Made by a program: the position numbers and the translations under genes. Source: Microbacterium testaceum (GTDB lineage: Bacteria > Actinomycetota > Actinomycetes > Actinomycetales > Microbacteriaceae). From it: DNA of 50,857 nt. Under the pieces are notes generated by a model. It was not told the DNA's origin, searched no databases, and was given only the letters and a program-made list of their open reading frames with translations. Below are positions 38,497-46,522 of the stretch, one piece after another; positions within the stretch are counted from its first letter, which is position 1; each line of letters begins with the position of its first letter. The stretch is taken from positions 1-50,857 of the forward strand of contig NZ_LDRT01000051.1 of assembly GCF_001476655.1 (NCBI RefSeq), read 5' to 3'.

Positions 38497-38572
38497 GGGC
38501 CTGTAGCTCAGTTGGCAGAGCATCGGACTTTTAATCCGCGGGTCGAGGGTTCGAGCCCCTCCGGGCCCACCA
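38497..38572 (+). tRNA. tRNA-Lys (anticodon UUU), attachment site of the island
   Basis: A 76-nt tRNA with CCA encoded. The acceptor stem GGGCCTG pairs with CGGGCCC (38562-38568, one G-U). D arm GTAGCTCAGTTGG, anticodon loop CTTTTAA giving UUU, and T arm GGTTCGAGCC are all normal. TAGGCT at 38482-38487 is a plausible -10. The reverse strand of this gene encodes the last residues of the serine recombinase, so the 3' half is the integration site. Confidence 0.97.
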
Positions 38573-40094
38573 CGTCAGCGTTACTCGAAATATCGTCCTT
38601 GGCGATGTTTACGAGAGTCGCGACTTCCGACGATTTCCCACCGCCGCTGTTCGCAGGGGCGGTTTTGGTTTGTCCACTCTCGGTCACGTTCGCGTACTGC
38701 TCGTCGGCGGCAATGAGCACGTCGAATGGCTCGTTGAACTCCACGCCCGTCACCTCGTCTGCTTCGACGTAGATGCGGGAGAACACCGCCTGATTCAGCA
38801 TCCGGCGCTGTTCGTCCGTGGCACCGGCGTACAGGTCGCCGGGGCGCTCCAGTATTGAGAGCGCGGCGTCGATGTACTCCAGGACCGCAGTCAGCCTTTT
38901 CTCCGTGTTTTCGAGCCGAGCCGTCATAGCTGCTCGGCTCTTCGCGATGCCATTCATCCGCCGCTGCACGACGTCTCGGGGAAGCGTTCCGTCTGCGGCC
39001 ATATCGACCAGGTTCTCTTGCTGGTGGTCGAGCTTCTGAAGGTTCGCAGTCAGCTGCGTGTGCAGCGAACGTGCGGCGGCTTGGTCACCTTCGATCGTGC
39101 GGCGAAGCCCCCGACGAGCCCCTTCAAGGAATTCGTCGTTCAGGGTGAGCCGGTACCAGTACCGCTCGATCGCCTCTTCCACCCGTTCGATCTGCATGTA
39201 GGACGAGTCGCAGAGGTGCTCCTGACGGAGTCGGCAGAAAAAGTAGTCGTACCGCCCGCCCCGCCCACTCGCGCTGTTGATGATGATCCGACCGTGCGTA
39301 CCGTCCCGGTCGTAGCAGCGTCCGCAGTACAGGGTGCTCTTTAGGTAGTGGTGGTGCACGCGCTGCCGCTCCCCCGTCGACCGCATCGCCACGACCTCTT
39401 GGACTCGAGCAAAGAGCTCGCCGTCCACCAGCGCTTCGTGTCGTCCCGGGTAGATCTGGTCTTTGAATCGAGTGAGCCCGAGGTAGTACGGATCTTGAAG
39501 AAGGCGAAGCAACTGGTTGTCCGAGAGCTGCTGGGATGGCCAGCGCCCCGAAGCCCGCGTCTTCAGACCACGCAGGAACAGCTCATCCCCAAGTTCCGGG
39601 ATGCTGTACTTGCCGGTTGCATAGAGTTCGAACGCGAGCTTGACGAGGTGAGCACGGTCCGGATCGAAGTCGACGGCGCGGACCTCCCGATCCTCGATGC
39701 GTACGCCGACGTTGATGTAGCCGAGCGGCGCCATGAAAACGGTGCCGCCCTTCTTGGCCTTCTCCCCCAACTTGTACGCGATGTCTGCACCGTCCTCGGC
39801 GGACCGGTACTGATTGAAGGCCGACAGGATGCCCTGCATCAGCTGGCCCACGGGGGTGCCATCGATGCTCTCCGTCGCCGAAACCAGAGTGACGCCGCGG
39901 CGCTGCAGCTCAGCCATAGTGAAGGCTTCGTCGTAACGGTTGCGGTGGAGCCGCGAGAGTTTGTAGACGATGACGTAGTCGACGTCGCGTTGCCTCTTGA
40001 TGCGTTCGAGCATCTCCTGAAACTTTGGACGCCCGGATGCGTTCGTTCCCGAGCGACCGGGCTCGACGTACTCTTCTACGACCTCCAGTCCCAT
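38508..40094 (-). pseudogene. Large serine recombinase, N-terminal catalytic part lost
   Basis: A 528-residue frame from ATG 40094. It has the C-terminal part of the resolvase domain (VEEYVEPGRSG, VYKLSRLHRNR, SATESIDGTPVGQLMQGIL), the recombinase domain, a zinc ribbon (LYCGRCYDRDGTHG) and a coiled coil. The part with the nucleophilic Ser (usually YxRVS) is missing. Codons just upstream still read DYDPEGISLPAQRQACERK in frame, but a TAG stop lies at 40173-40175 and no start codon precedes the ATG. The frame ends inside tRNA-Lys (stop at 38508-38510), giving a C-terminus written by the tRNA. Probably inactive. Confidence 0.88.
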
Positions 40095-40158
40095 CTGCTC
40101 AACCTTGCGCTCACACGCTTGGCGCTGGGCTGGGAGCGAAATCCCCTCCGGGTCGTAG

Positions 40159-40284
40159 TCGGTAGCGACCTGCTACCTCTACATCGGACCACTCGAGGAT
40201 GGACGCCGCTTCTTCGCCATCACCTTCGACAGTGCGCAGCGACTTCACGCAGCCATCTCGGCCGTTCTAGAAGCGGCGAAGTAG
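40159..40284 (+). pseudogene. Orphan C-terminal gene fragment
   Basis: A 41-codon open stretch without a start ends at TAG 40282-40284. It reads like real protein: CYLYIGPLEDGRRFFAITFD then SAQRLHAAISAVLEAAK. It begins where the recombinase reading ends (about 40165), so both look cut at the same deletion point. No family recognised. Confidence 0.35.
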
Positions 40285-40408
40285 GCAGCTTCGAACGAAG
40301 AGACCTTCATCGTGCGTGCTGTCTTACAAAGATCGGATGGGAGCGAGATTGTTGGTCGCCGTTCTCCTCGCGAGAGTGCGGCGGCTGACGAGGCGTAGAA
40401 TCGCGGTT

Positions 40409-40810
40409 GTGGACGATGCTCGAATCATCATCGATCCGGTCACATGGCTTGAGGTCGAGGTGCCAATCTACGCAACCGATACGGCAGCGATCGAAAAGGA
40501 ACATCGCCGTCGCGAAGGAAGGATCTCTTCGCTCATTCTCGAGCCGGAATACGGCTGCGGTGCCCCTCTCTGGGATAGGAGTGGCCCTGTAGATCTAGAG
40601 TCTTACGGAGTTTCCCGCAAGCTCCGAGACGACTTGAGCGCTTGGCTTTCTTTTTGGGAGGACAATTTCCATTATGAGCACGGGTGGGCAAGTGCCGTCA
40701 GTCGCAAGGAGTGGAGCGAGCGCGGTGAAGATCTGTACGGAAGACTCTGCCGTGAGGTTTGGGAACTGGCTGACGTTAAACCTGAATTTAGAAAATTTAC
40801 GACGACTTGA
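40409..40810 (+). CDS. Conserved hypothetical protein in the island
   Basis: A 133-residue acidic cytoplasmic protein. Visible features: ILEPEYGCGAPLWDRSGPVD, LRDDLSAWLSFWEDNFHYEH, and a C-terminal helix GEDLYGRLCREVWELADV. The W-x-F-x-x-NFHYEHGW pattern recalls small hypothetical proteins scattered in actinobacteria, but I cannot name a family. The GTG at 40409 is preferred over a start at 40316, since the extra residues look like run-on; neither has a strong ribosome site. Base composition is below that of the core. An intrinsic terminator follows. Confidence 0.6.
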   Translation: MDDARIIIDPVTWLEVEVPIYATDTAAIEKEHRRREGRISSLILEPEYGCGAPLWDRSGPVDLESYGVSRKLRDDLSAWLSFWEDNFHYEHGWASAVSRKEWSERGEDLYGRLCREVWELADVKPEFRKFTTT

Positions 40811-40842
40811 AGTCGAAGGCGCCCCGGTGTGACTGGCTGGAC

Positions 40843-40870
40843 GGGAGGGCGGCTCGAATGTCGCCCTCCC
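40843..40870. terminator. Intrinsic terminator
   Basis: A 9-bp stem GGGAGGGCG (40843-40851 with 40862-40870), 10-nt loop and then GATTTTT. It is the clearest T-tailed terminator in the window and ends the gene at 40409. It also faces the convergent secreted-protein gene. Confidence 0.85.
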
Positions 40871-40876
40871 GATTTT

Positions 40877-41563
40877 TCAGCAAGTAGATTTGTCGATTGG
40901 ATAGGCCGTAATCAGTCGATCACTAACCACCGAGAAGACCGCGGCCGCTTTAAAGCTGTAGACAATCTTCCAGCTACCGTTTGAGCTAACTTCCCCAAAG
41001 GTTACGGTGCTAATAGTGCACCGTGTGTTATTCCCCTTGACCGGGCTGGCGTAGCCCCAGTATGTAACTGCAGTACCTACGGCAATGTTCATGAGGTCAT
41101 CCCAGCCCTCCACTCCCTGCGTGGAGGGTTGCCAGCCCTTGCTCTTCGCGGCATCGAGTTGCTTTTCCCACAAGCCCTTTTTGCCGGCCCGAATGTGCTT
41201 GTATCCCCACCCGGAACCGCTGGCTTTTTGCTCGCCGCACTTCAATCGGACATTTTGGAAATTTCCATTCATATAGAACGCGTACTCGCTGAACACGTCT
41301 TCTTCAACGTTCAGCGAGAAAAACCTGAACCACTGATCGAAGTTTATGAGCGCGGGATGCGCTCCGCCGGATGAGCTCGGCGGAGGAGTCTTGAGACCAA
41401 GCCCCGTCGATCCTAGGGCTTGGTCGACGGGGATCAGCTTTCCATTTGAATCGGTGACGAGGGCCACGACGCGCCCCGTTGCCCCAGTCTGAGTAGACGG
41501 GGCCGCCGATGCCGCGGCAGACCCCGTGAACGTGAGGGCCAGGGCGAGAGCGGCGGCGATCAA
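40877..41563 (-). CDS. Secreted protein of unknown function
   Basis: A 228-residue exported protein. A Sec signal (LIAAALALALTFTGSAAASA, cleavage after ASA) precedes a region with ALINFDQWFRFFSLNVEEDV, NVRLKCGEQKASGSGWGYKH and a beta-rich tail ending DKSTC. Three or four Cys could form disulfides. The start is unsure: TTG 41563 is used here, because no ATG or GTG is in frame upstream; AGGAG lies 25 nt upstream, too far. Codons KK just before suggest the true start may lie a little upstream or be lost. Lower GC than the core, in the island. Confidence 0.6.
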   Translation of the reverse strand: MIAAALALALTFTGSAAASAAPSTQTGATGRVVALVTDSNGKLIPVDQALGSTGLGLKTPPPSSSGGAHPALINFDQWFRFFSLNVEEDVFSEYAFYMNGNFQNVRLKCGEQKASGSGWGYKHIRAGKKGLWEKQLDAAKSKGWQPSTQGVEGWDDLMNIAVGTAVTYWGYASPVKGNNTRCTISTVTFGEVSSNGSWKIVYSFKAAAVFSVVSDRLITAYPIDKSTC

Positions 41564-42458
41564 TGGCTTTTTATCTGCACGAGAGCAGCTCCTAGATATC
41601 TCAGATGGCGCGGCGGCTTCCGCGCCTGATGTGCCCCGGTCCTACGCTGCAGTCTGCGCCACTGCCCGGCGGGCAGTCGGCATGTTTGTAGCGAAGACGG
41701 AGACGTCTGTGCGGGGCGGCCAGCTTGAAACGAGGCTCAGTACTTCGTTCCGGCGGATCCCCCGTTGGAAGGGAGGGTCTTGATGTCGACAACCCGCTCA
41801 TGTGGTGCGCTGAGCCGAAACCGCACACCCGTGGCTGCGCACTAGACGGTCATTACCGTCGACTTGAGACGAGGCCCACCCAACTGCCACAAGGGGACTA
41901 TTCGCGTCAGCCAACATGCGAGGAAATGAGTGGCATCGAAAGTGGTCGACACTCAAGATGGTTTAACTGCAGAAATCTGCGTCCGACCATCTCTGCGTGA
42001 GAAGGTGTGCCAGGATCGAGCGTGCGGATCGACGCGAACGCTAAGTGCCGTGATCCAGGAATAAAGTATGCGAAAAATACCGATTACTTGCACGATCTGC
42101 AGGCGCACCCCAAATCCCTTCCCCCAAAGGTAACCGCATCACGAAAGTGACGACGTGTTGTCACCGTAGTGGACCCGGGCACACCGTACAAAGTCGTCCA
42201 AGGCGACACTCGTCGTAGATGTGGATCGGCGCCTGCGAATGAAGGTCGTCGCAAAATGGGATTTAGTAAATCCCTAGACCGTTGATATTGTCCGGTTCGA
42301 TCGGACGGTTGGCCCGGCGCGGGATCTGTCGTTCACTGGGATAGCGGGTGCTGCAGTTCAGTCCTGGCACCCGCTCCACAGCTTCGTTGCCGGTATGCGG
42401 TCTTGGAGAGAACCATCCGAGTTCTCGGGCCGCACCCGTCAAGGAAGGTGACCCGCCC
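41564..42458. other. Gene-free stretch of the island
   Basis: About 0.9 kb with no frame I can support on either strand and mixed, lower GC. It holds a perfect 17-bp palindrome GGGATTTAGTAAATCCC (42257-42273) and a hairpin GTCCG...CGGAC (42289-42305). The last 100 bp look like the leader of the ribbon-helix-helix gene fragment. Confidence 0.5.
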
Positions 42459-42632
42459 ATGAGCGAGCCCAACACCACCACCCCGCCCGCCTCGGCAGCG
42501 TCCGCGAACGGACTCGGCTATGGCCCGATCAACCCCCTCGCGGTCAGACTCAACGAGTCCACCCGCACCCAGCTGGACATCATCGCCCAGCTCAACGACC
42601 GAACCGCCAGCCACAAGCTCGCGGCGGTGTGA
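42459..42632 (+). pseudogene. 5' fragment of a ribbon-helix-helix mobilisation/partition-type gene
   Basis: ATG 42459, behind GGAAGGTG, opens a 57-residue frame. NPLAVRLNESTRTQLDIIAQ followed by LNDRT is the first strand and helix of a ribbon-helix-helix protein, as I recall from actinobacterial mobile elements, where it continues into TEEIRLALE. Here the sequence changes at about 42605 into the antisense of an integrase (giving SHKLAAV and a stop), so the protein is cut off. Confidence 0.5.
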
Positions 42633-43235
42633 CGCAGGTCGTGGACGCCGATGACGGGGAGCTCGCCTCTTACCAGCACCGGCTTGAAATAGTTGGGTCA
42701 GAACGTGGCGTTGTCCCAGAAGCGGTCATAGTCCGCGCGCTGTGGCCAAGGCGTGCGTCCCGGCCATAAGAGCGCGTCGCCGTCGCCTGAACGCGAATGC
42801 CGCATCTTCAAGGTTCTCAGATCCGCCAGCAGCTGTCGGTCCAGGAGCGGCACGTCGCGGGATGCGGCGCGACTTGGGCGTTTCGGAGATCCACTCCCCC
42901 CACTTCTTGATCGGTGCGCTTGATCCACTGTCCCGTCTGTCGGACTGACGCATGGCCTGCACGCAGGTGGATCGCGCGGACCCTCGGCCCCGCGACCTCC
43001 CCGGCGCGGAGACCCGTGTATGCCACGAACCGTACCAGCACGTCGTATGGCCTGCAGTTCGCGAGCTCGGACGCGGCGACTTCCGCCTGCACGTATGTCA
43101 GCACGGCAAGCTCGCCCTCGTCCAGGTCGAGAGCTTTGGGTAGGTCAATCCCGCCGCAAGGGTTGAACGTGATCTGCCGATCCCACAACGAGAGCTTCAT
43201 CACCATGCGGAGTGCGACGTAGCAGTCGCCGGGAG
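42603..43235 (-). pseudogene. Tyrosine-recombinase integrase remnant
   Basis: The reverse strand spells a broken phage-type integrase across two frames: YVALRMVMKLSLWDRQITFN, then VLVRFVAYTGLRAGEVAG (the box I Arg), SRDVPLLDRQLLADLRTLKM, and GVHDLRHTAASLWLA (the H-x-x-R box). An in-frame TGA follows DNATF (near 42698), and a frameshift lies near 42900. The C-terminal Tyr end is missing at 42603 and the N-terminus at about 43235. Confidence 0.85.
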
Positions 43236-43590
43236 GACCCTTTTGGGCCGACCGCATCCCGCGCGAAATACGCCGACGCCTGCCGGAGGATCTCGATCTC
43301 CGCGACCTAAACCCCATTCTCGCGTAGCAGCCGGACCAGCTCGGCACGTTGGTCCGAGGTCATGCCTTCCCGAATGCCCTCGTCAACGTCTGCGATCTTC
43401 ACCCACCGGCGCAGACACGACTCACTGATCCCCAGATCGGCCGCGAGCTGCGCGACAGGCTTCTCCTTCTACCGCGCGAGCGCAACCGCCCTCCGACGAA
43501 ACTCCGCCGGGGTGAGCTGCAGACATGATGACTCCTTTGCGAACGACTCTCGCCGCTCAGATGAGGTGTCCACAAGATCGGGTTCAGCTC
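43226..43590 (-). pseudogene. IS3-family orfA remnant
   Basis: The reverse strand reads LTPAEFRRRAVALAR, TAG, KEKPVAQLAADLGISESCLR, RWVKIADVDEGIREGMTSDQ, ELVRLLRENGV, TAG, then VAEIEILRQASAYFARD. This is the IS3 OrfA helix-turn-helix and leucine-zipper protein with two nonsense codons. TGTCCACAAGATCGGG near 43568-43583 looks like one IS end. orfB (the DDE transposase) is absent; integrase sequence follows at about 43230. Confidence 0.85.
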
Positions 43591-43593
43591 CCC

Positions 43594-44061
43594 CTACGGT
43601 CCAGAGAAGGAAATCTGTCCCGACGTGTCGCAGTCTGCCAGCGTGAGATTGATCCAATCCAGCGAGCGCATGAAGCCATTGTCTGCCCAGAAGAACGTCT
43701 CCTCGCCGTACTCGATCTTCAATAGCCCGCCCTCCGATGCCGACCAGGTGGCGTCACCGGAGTACGTCTCTCCCGAGCGATCGAAGCACCAGTAGGAGTC
43801 CATCTTCCGCCCCTTGCCCGCGGGAAGATTGAACGCCTGGGCGGTTCCGTCTTCATGTAGCTCCATGCCAACGTCCCCCGGCGCTAATGTACGAGACGAC
43901 CGCAGGACGTCGGGGTCCGCTTGCAGCCATAAACCAGGCAGATTGACCTTGTCAGTGAGAGCGCTCGTCTCCGACGCACACCCAGCGATCACCGAGCAGC
44001 AGAAGAGGACCACTGCGGCGCGCCCCGTCGACCGCGGAACACTTCGTGCATTCACTCCCAT
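43594..44061 (-). CDS. Putative lipoprotein of unknown function
   Basis: A 155-residue lipoprotein: signal VVLFCCSVIAGC with Cys at the lipobox, then LPGLWLQADPDVL, a domain rich in charged and aromatic residues with MELHEDGTAQAFNLPAG, SYWCFDRSGETYSGDATWSA and LKIEYGEETFFWAD. The 3' end abuts the IS3 end at 43590, so the protein may have lost its natural tail. ATG 44061 follows GGGGGTG. Not recognised. Confidence 0.7.
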   Translation of the reverse strand: MGVNARSVPRSTGRAAVVLFCCSVIAGCASETSALTDKVNLPGLWLQADPDVLRSSRTLAPGDVGMELHEDGTAQAFNLPAGKGRKMDSYWCFDRSGETYSGDATWSASEGGLLKIEYGEETFFWADNGFMRSLDWINLTLADCDTSGQISFSGP

Positions 44062-44233
44062 GTCACCCCCGCCTTGTGGTTCCGCACTTACTCAACCCGC
44101 GCATCTGAGGTCATCCCGTCAGGTCTATCTTCGACCACCTTGTGACAGAGTGAGATGGCGGCACCGTCGTACGAACGAGCCCCACCGCACTCGTCTTAAG
44201 CGAACAGCAGGTCCCACGCGTGGCTCGTCACCT

Positions 44234-45631
44234 TCAGAGCGCGGAGGGCTTCTCCGTGAGTGCGGAGAACTGAGGCTTTCCCACCACACGTCCGCTTCGA
44301 CGCGGATTCCCCTTCCGGGTCAAGAGGATGAGTGCCCAGACGGGCACGGTGAATGCGAGCAGGGGTGTGGCCATGAAGCCGCCGATCGCTGCGTAGAGCA
44401 ATCCCGCGCTGCTTCCGATGACGAGCGCCGCGGGGCGCGGGAGGCGGACTCGGGGCGTGATCCACCAGGTGACGGCGACTCCCGCGCTAAGCGACCCGCT
44501 GAAGAACCAGGGCGCTATCGGTTCCCATTCGGGTCCCCGGAGGTAGCCGATCGCCAAGAGGACCAGCGAAATGCCCGAGACCAGAATCGGTCCCCACGTG
44601 TGGCGGTGTCGAACTCGACGGTTCTCATGAATCTGGGTCCCGAACCCTACGAGGAGCGGGAGGGCGGAGACGAGGAGCATGACGATTCCCAGCTGCATCG
44701 CTTGGGTCGCGTCGATAGCTCCCGGCGCCCACAGGGAACCGGTGAGGGCGAACGCGACTCCTGTGGTGCCGCCGAGCACAGCTACGAGTGCGCACCCCTG
44801 GATAATCGGCACCCGGCGCGAGCCGGCCGCTTCTGGGGCGAGCGCCCGCGCCGGCTGCGGGACACGCTTGCGTTCGTCGACGGGGGGCCGCTCGCGGCGC
44901 CCGGGCATGAGGGACATGACGAGGGTCGTCATCGCGACGAGGGCGCTGAGGGTAGGGGTGAGGAGCGCCAGCCCGAGGACGGGAGCGGTGACGACCGCGA
45001 TGCACAGCGAGGCGACGATTCGCAGAATCGGCGGGCAGGTTGTTCGCTGGAGCAGGCTGTCAGTGAGGAGTGCGAGCACTATCGCCCCGGCGACGATGCT
45101 CGTGATAACGAGAGCGCCCCACCCCTGCGCGAGTGGAGGCGGAAGAGCGCCGCTATCGGCGGCGTCGAATCCGAGCCCCCACGAGATAGACGCGAGGCCG
45201 GCGAGGGCCAGCGCGACGGCTGAGACCCCGATCATCGATAGTGCTCGTGTGTCGGAGATCCACCCCCGCGCTCGGATCGCAGAGGTGAGTGCGGTCGCGG
45301 TGAGGACCGGGATGGCGAAGGTGGCTAGCACCGGGTAGCCGACAGTGGCGAAGGTCGCGTCACCGACGGTGCCGAACATCGTTGTCGCGCTGAGGGCCGC
45401 GGCCAGCAGCAGCGCAGCCAACGACAGCGAGACGGCCAGGCGTCGATCGACGTGCGCCCCGACCCCATGAAGCAGGGCGCTTCGGCGCTCGGCCCGAGTC
45501 GGCTCGCTCCGCCCGTCCGCGTCCGCCGCCTCCAGGAGAGTGGCGATGAACACCTCGCCGTTCAGCTGGCGCCATGAGCGCGGGTACCAGCGCAGGAGGC
45601 GGCGAAAACCCCGTTCGTCGACAGTGTTCAT
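44234..45631 (-). CDS. Multi-helix membrane protein linked to a PadR regulator
   Basis: A 465-residue integral membrane protein with about twelve hydrophobic segments. It starts with the short motif GFRRLLRWYPRSWRQLNGEV, which recurs in actinobacterial membrane proteins next to PadR genes. It overlaps the PadR gene by 4 bp (45628-45631), so its expression is coupled. Its function may be transport or stress sensing; no transporter family is clear. Confidence 0.8.
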   Translation of the reverse strand: MNTVDERGFRRLLRWYPRSWRQLNGEVFIATLLEAADADGRSEPTRAERRSALLHGVGAHVDRRLAVSLSLAALLLAAALSATTMFGTVGDATFATVGYPVLATFAIPVLTATALTSAIRARGWISDTRALSMIGVSAVALALAGLASISWGLGFDAADSGALPPPLAQGWGALVITSIVAGAIVLALLTDSLLQRTTCPPILRIVASLCIAVVTAPVLGLALLTPTLSALVAMTTLVMSLMPGRRERPPVDERKRVPQPARALAPEAAGSRRVPIIQGCALVAVLGGTTGVAFALTGSLWAPGAIDATQAMQLGIVMLLVSALPLLVGFGTQIHENRRVRHRHTWGPILVSGISLVLLAIGYLRGPEWEPIAPWFFSGSLSAGVAVTWWITPRVRLPRPAALVIGSSAGLLYAAIGGFMATPLLAFTVPVWALILLTRKGNPRRSGRVVGKPQFSALTEKPSAL

Positions 45632-45975
45632 ACCGGCACCGCCCCCGCAACGAAGCCAGACCCACCATCCGCGAGTCGCTGGCGGGCGGCCGCTGCCTGC
45701 TGCTCGAGAGCAGCGACTTCCGCCGCGAGCGCGACACGACCGCTATCACTGAGGACGAAGTAGCGTCGGGCGCGACCTCCGACGATCTCTTGACCATCGG
45801 CGCGGATGAGGCCCTCGCGCTCCAGCCTGTCGAGAGCTGCGTACAGAGTCGTCACTTTCAGTGCGACCCGACCGTCAGACGCTTCCGTCGTTTCCTTCAG
45901 GATCTCGTACCCATGTCGGCGCTGACCGGCCAGTGCGGTCAGGATCCAGAACGCTGCGGGGCTGAGGTTCGTCAT
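45628..45975 (-). CDS. PadR-family transcriptional regulator
   Basis: A 115-residue winged-helix repressor. The PadR domain is clear: LSPAAFWILTALAGQRRHGY, TLYAALDRLEREGLIRAD and GRARRYFVLSDSGRVAL, then a helical dimer arm (AAEVAALEQQAAAARQRL). I chose ATG 45975 because a perfect promoter lies just upstream and GAAGG precedes it. ATG 45990 would overlap the -10. It is cotranscribed with the membrane protein it probably controls. Confidence 0.9.
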   Translation of the reverse strand: MTNLSPAAFWILTALAGQRRHGYEILKETTEASDGRVALKVTTLYAALDRLEREGLIRADGQEIVGGRARRYFVLSDSGRVALAAEVAALEQQAAAARQRLADGGSGFVAGAVPV

Positions 45976-45985
45976 ATTGCCTTCA

Positions 45986-46014
45986 GTCATATTCCACTTA
46001 CGGGAGTATGTCAA
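45986..46014 (-). promoter_or_regulatory. padR promoter with operator-like dyad
   Basis: Reverse strand: -35 TTGACA (46009-46014), 17-nt spacer, -10 TATGAC (45986-45991), a near-perfect housekeeping promoter. The dyad CATATTCC (45988-45995) / GGAGTATG (46003-46010) spans the spacer, 7 of 8 pairs, and fits a PadR autoregulatory operator. The ATG is 10 nt past the -10. Confidence 0.7.
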
Positions 46015-46033
46015 CGGCTGCGCGGCCGATCGC

Positions 46034-46402
46034 TCACGCATCGATCCAGACCGTGGCGTTCACCTCGGCCAGCCGCTTCACCGTGCCGGCATGCAGCGTC
46101 TCGGCTCCCGAGGGAAGCGTCATGAAGAGCCGCACGAACGACTCCGGAGCGTGGAGTACGGCGCGGGGGACGCTTTCGAGCCGGTCCACGAGCTCGTGGA
46201 TCGTCGTGTTCAGCTTGCCGGCCCGCGCCTCCCAGGCCGGCTCATCGAACTTCACCGTGCCGAGGTCGTAGATGAACGGCGACACTGGCGGATCCCGGAG
46301 ATACCGCTCGAGCTCATCGACGCGCACCGCCGTCGAGACGCTGAGGCTGACGATCACCTGGCCGGTATCGGCATCCATCTCGATGTCCGCATCTCTCGTC
46401 AC
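46034..46402 (-). CDS. Small hypothetical protein
   Basis: A 122-residue cytoplasmic protein. It contains VIVSLSVSTAVRVDELERYL, SPFIYDLGTVKFDEPAWEAR and ESFVRLFMTLPSGAETLHAG. The charged beta-helix-beta pattern is not one I can name. GTG 46402 is used; ATG 46378 is the alternative and would trim eight residues. It lies alone between PadR and MarR genes, both of which read the same way. Confidence 0.55.
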   Translation of the reverse strand: MTRDADIEMDADTGQVIVSLSVSTAVRVDELERYLRDPPVSPFIYDLGTVKFDEPAWEARAGKLNTTIHELVDRLESVPRAVLHAPESFVRLFMTLPSGAETLHAGTVKRLAEVNATVWIDA

Positions 46403-46522
46403 GTGGTGATCATCGCACCTCGCGCGACCGCCGCGAGCGATCGTCGGCTCCCTCGTATCCGCGGGCACCGGGCCCATTCCGGGAGTTCACGGAGCAACTC
46501 GTCTCCGTCGCGCTGCCGCCGA

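Noticed and set aside
39348..40388. 346-codon plus frame opposite the recombinase
   Set aside because: Shadow of the serine recombinase; only the short end at 40159-40284, in another frame, reads like protein.
41725..42000. 91-codon frame in the empty part of the island
   Set aside because: No ribosome site, no domain, composition typical of chance.
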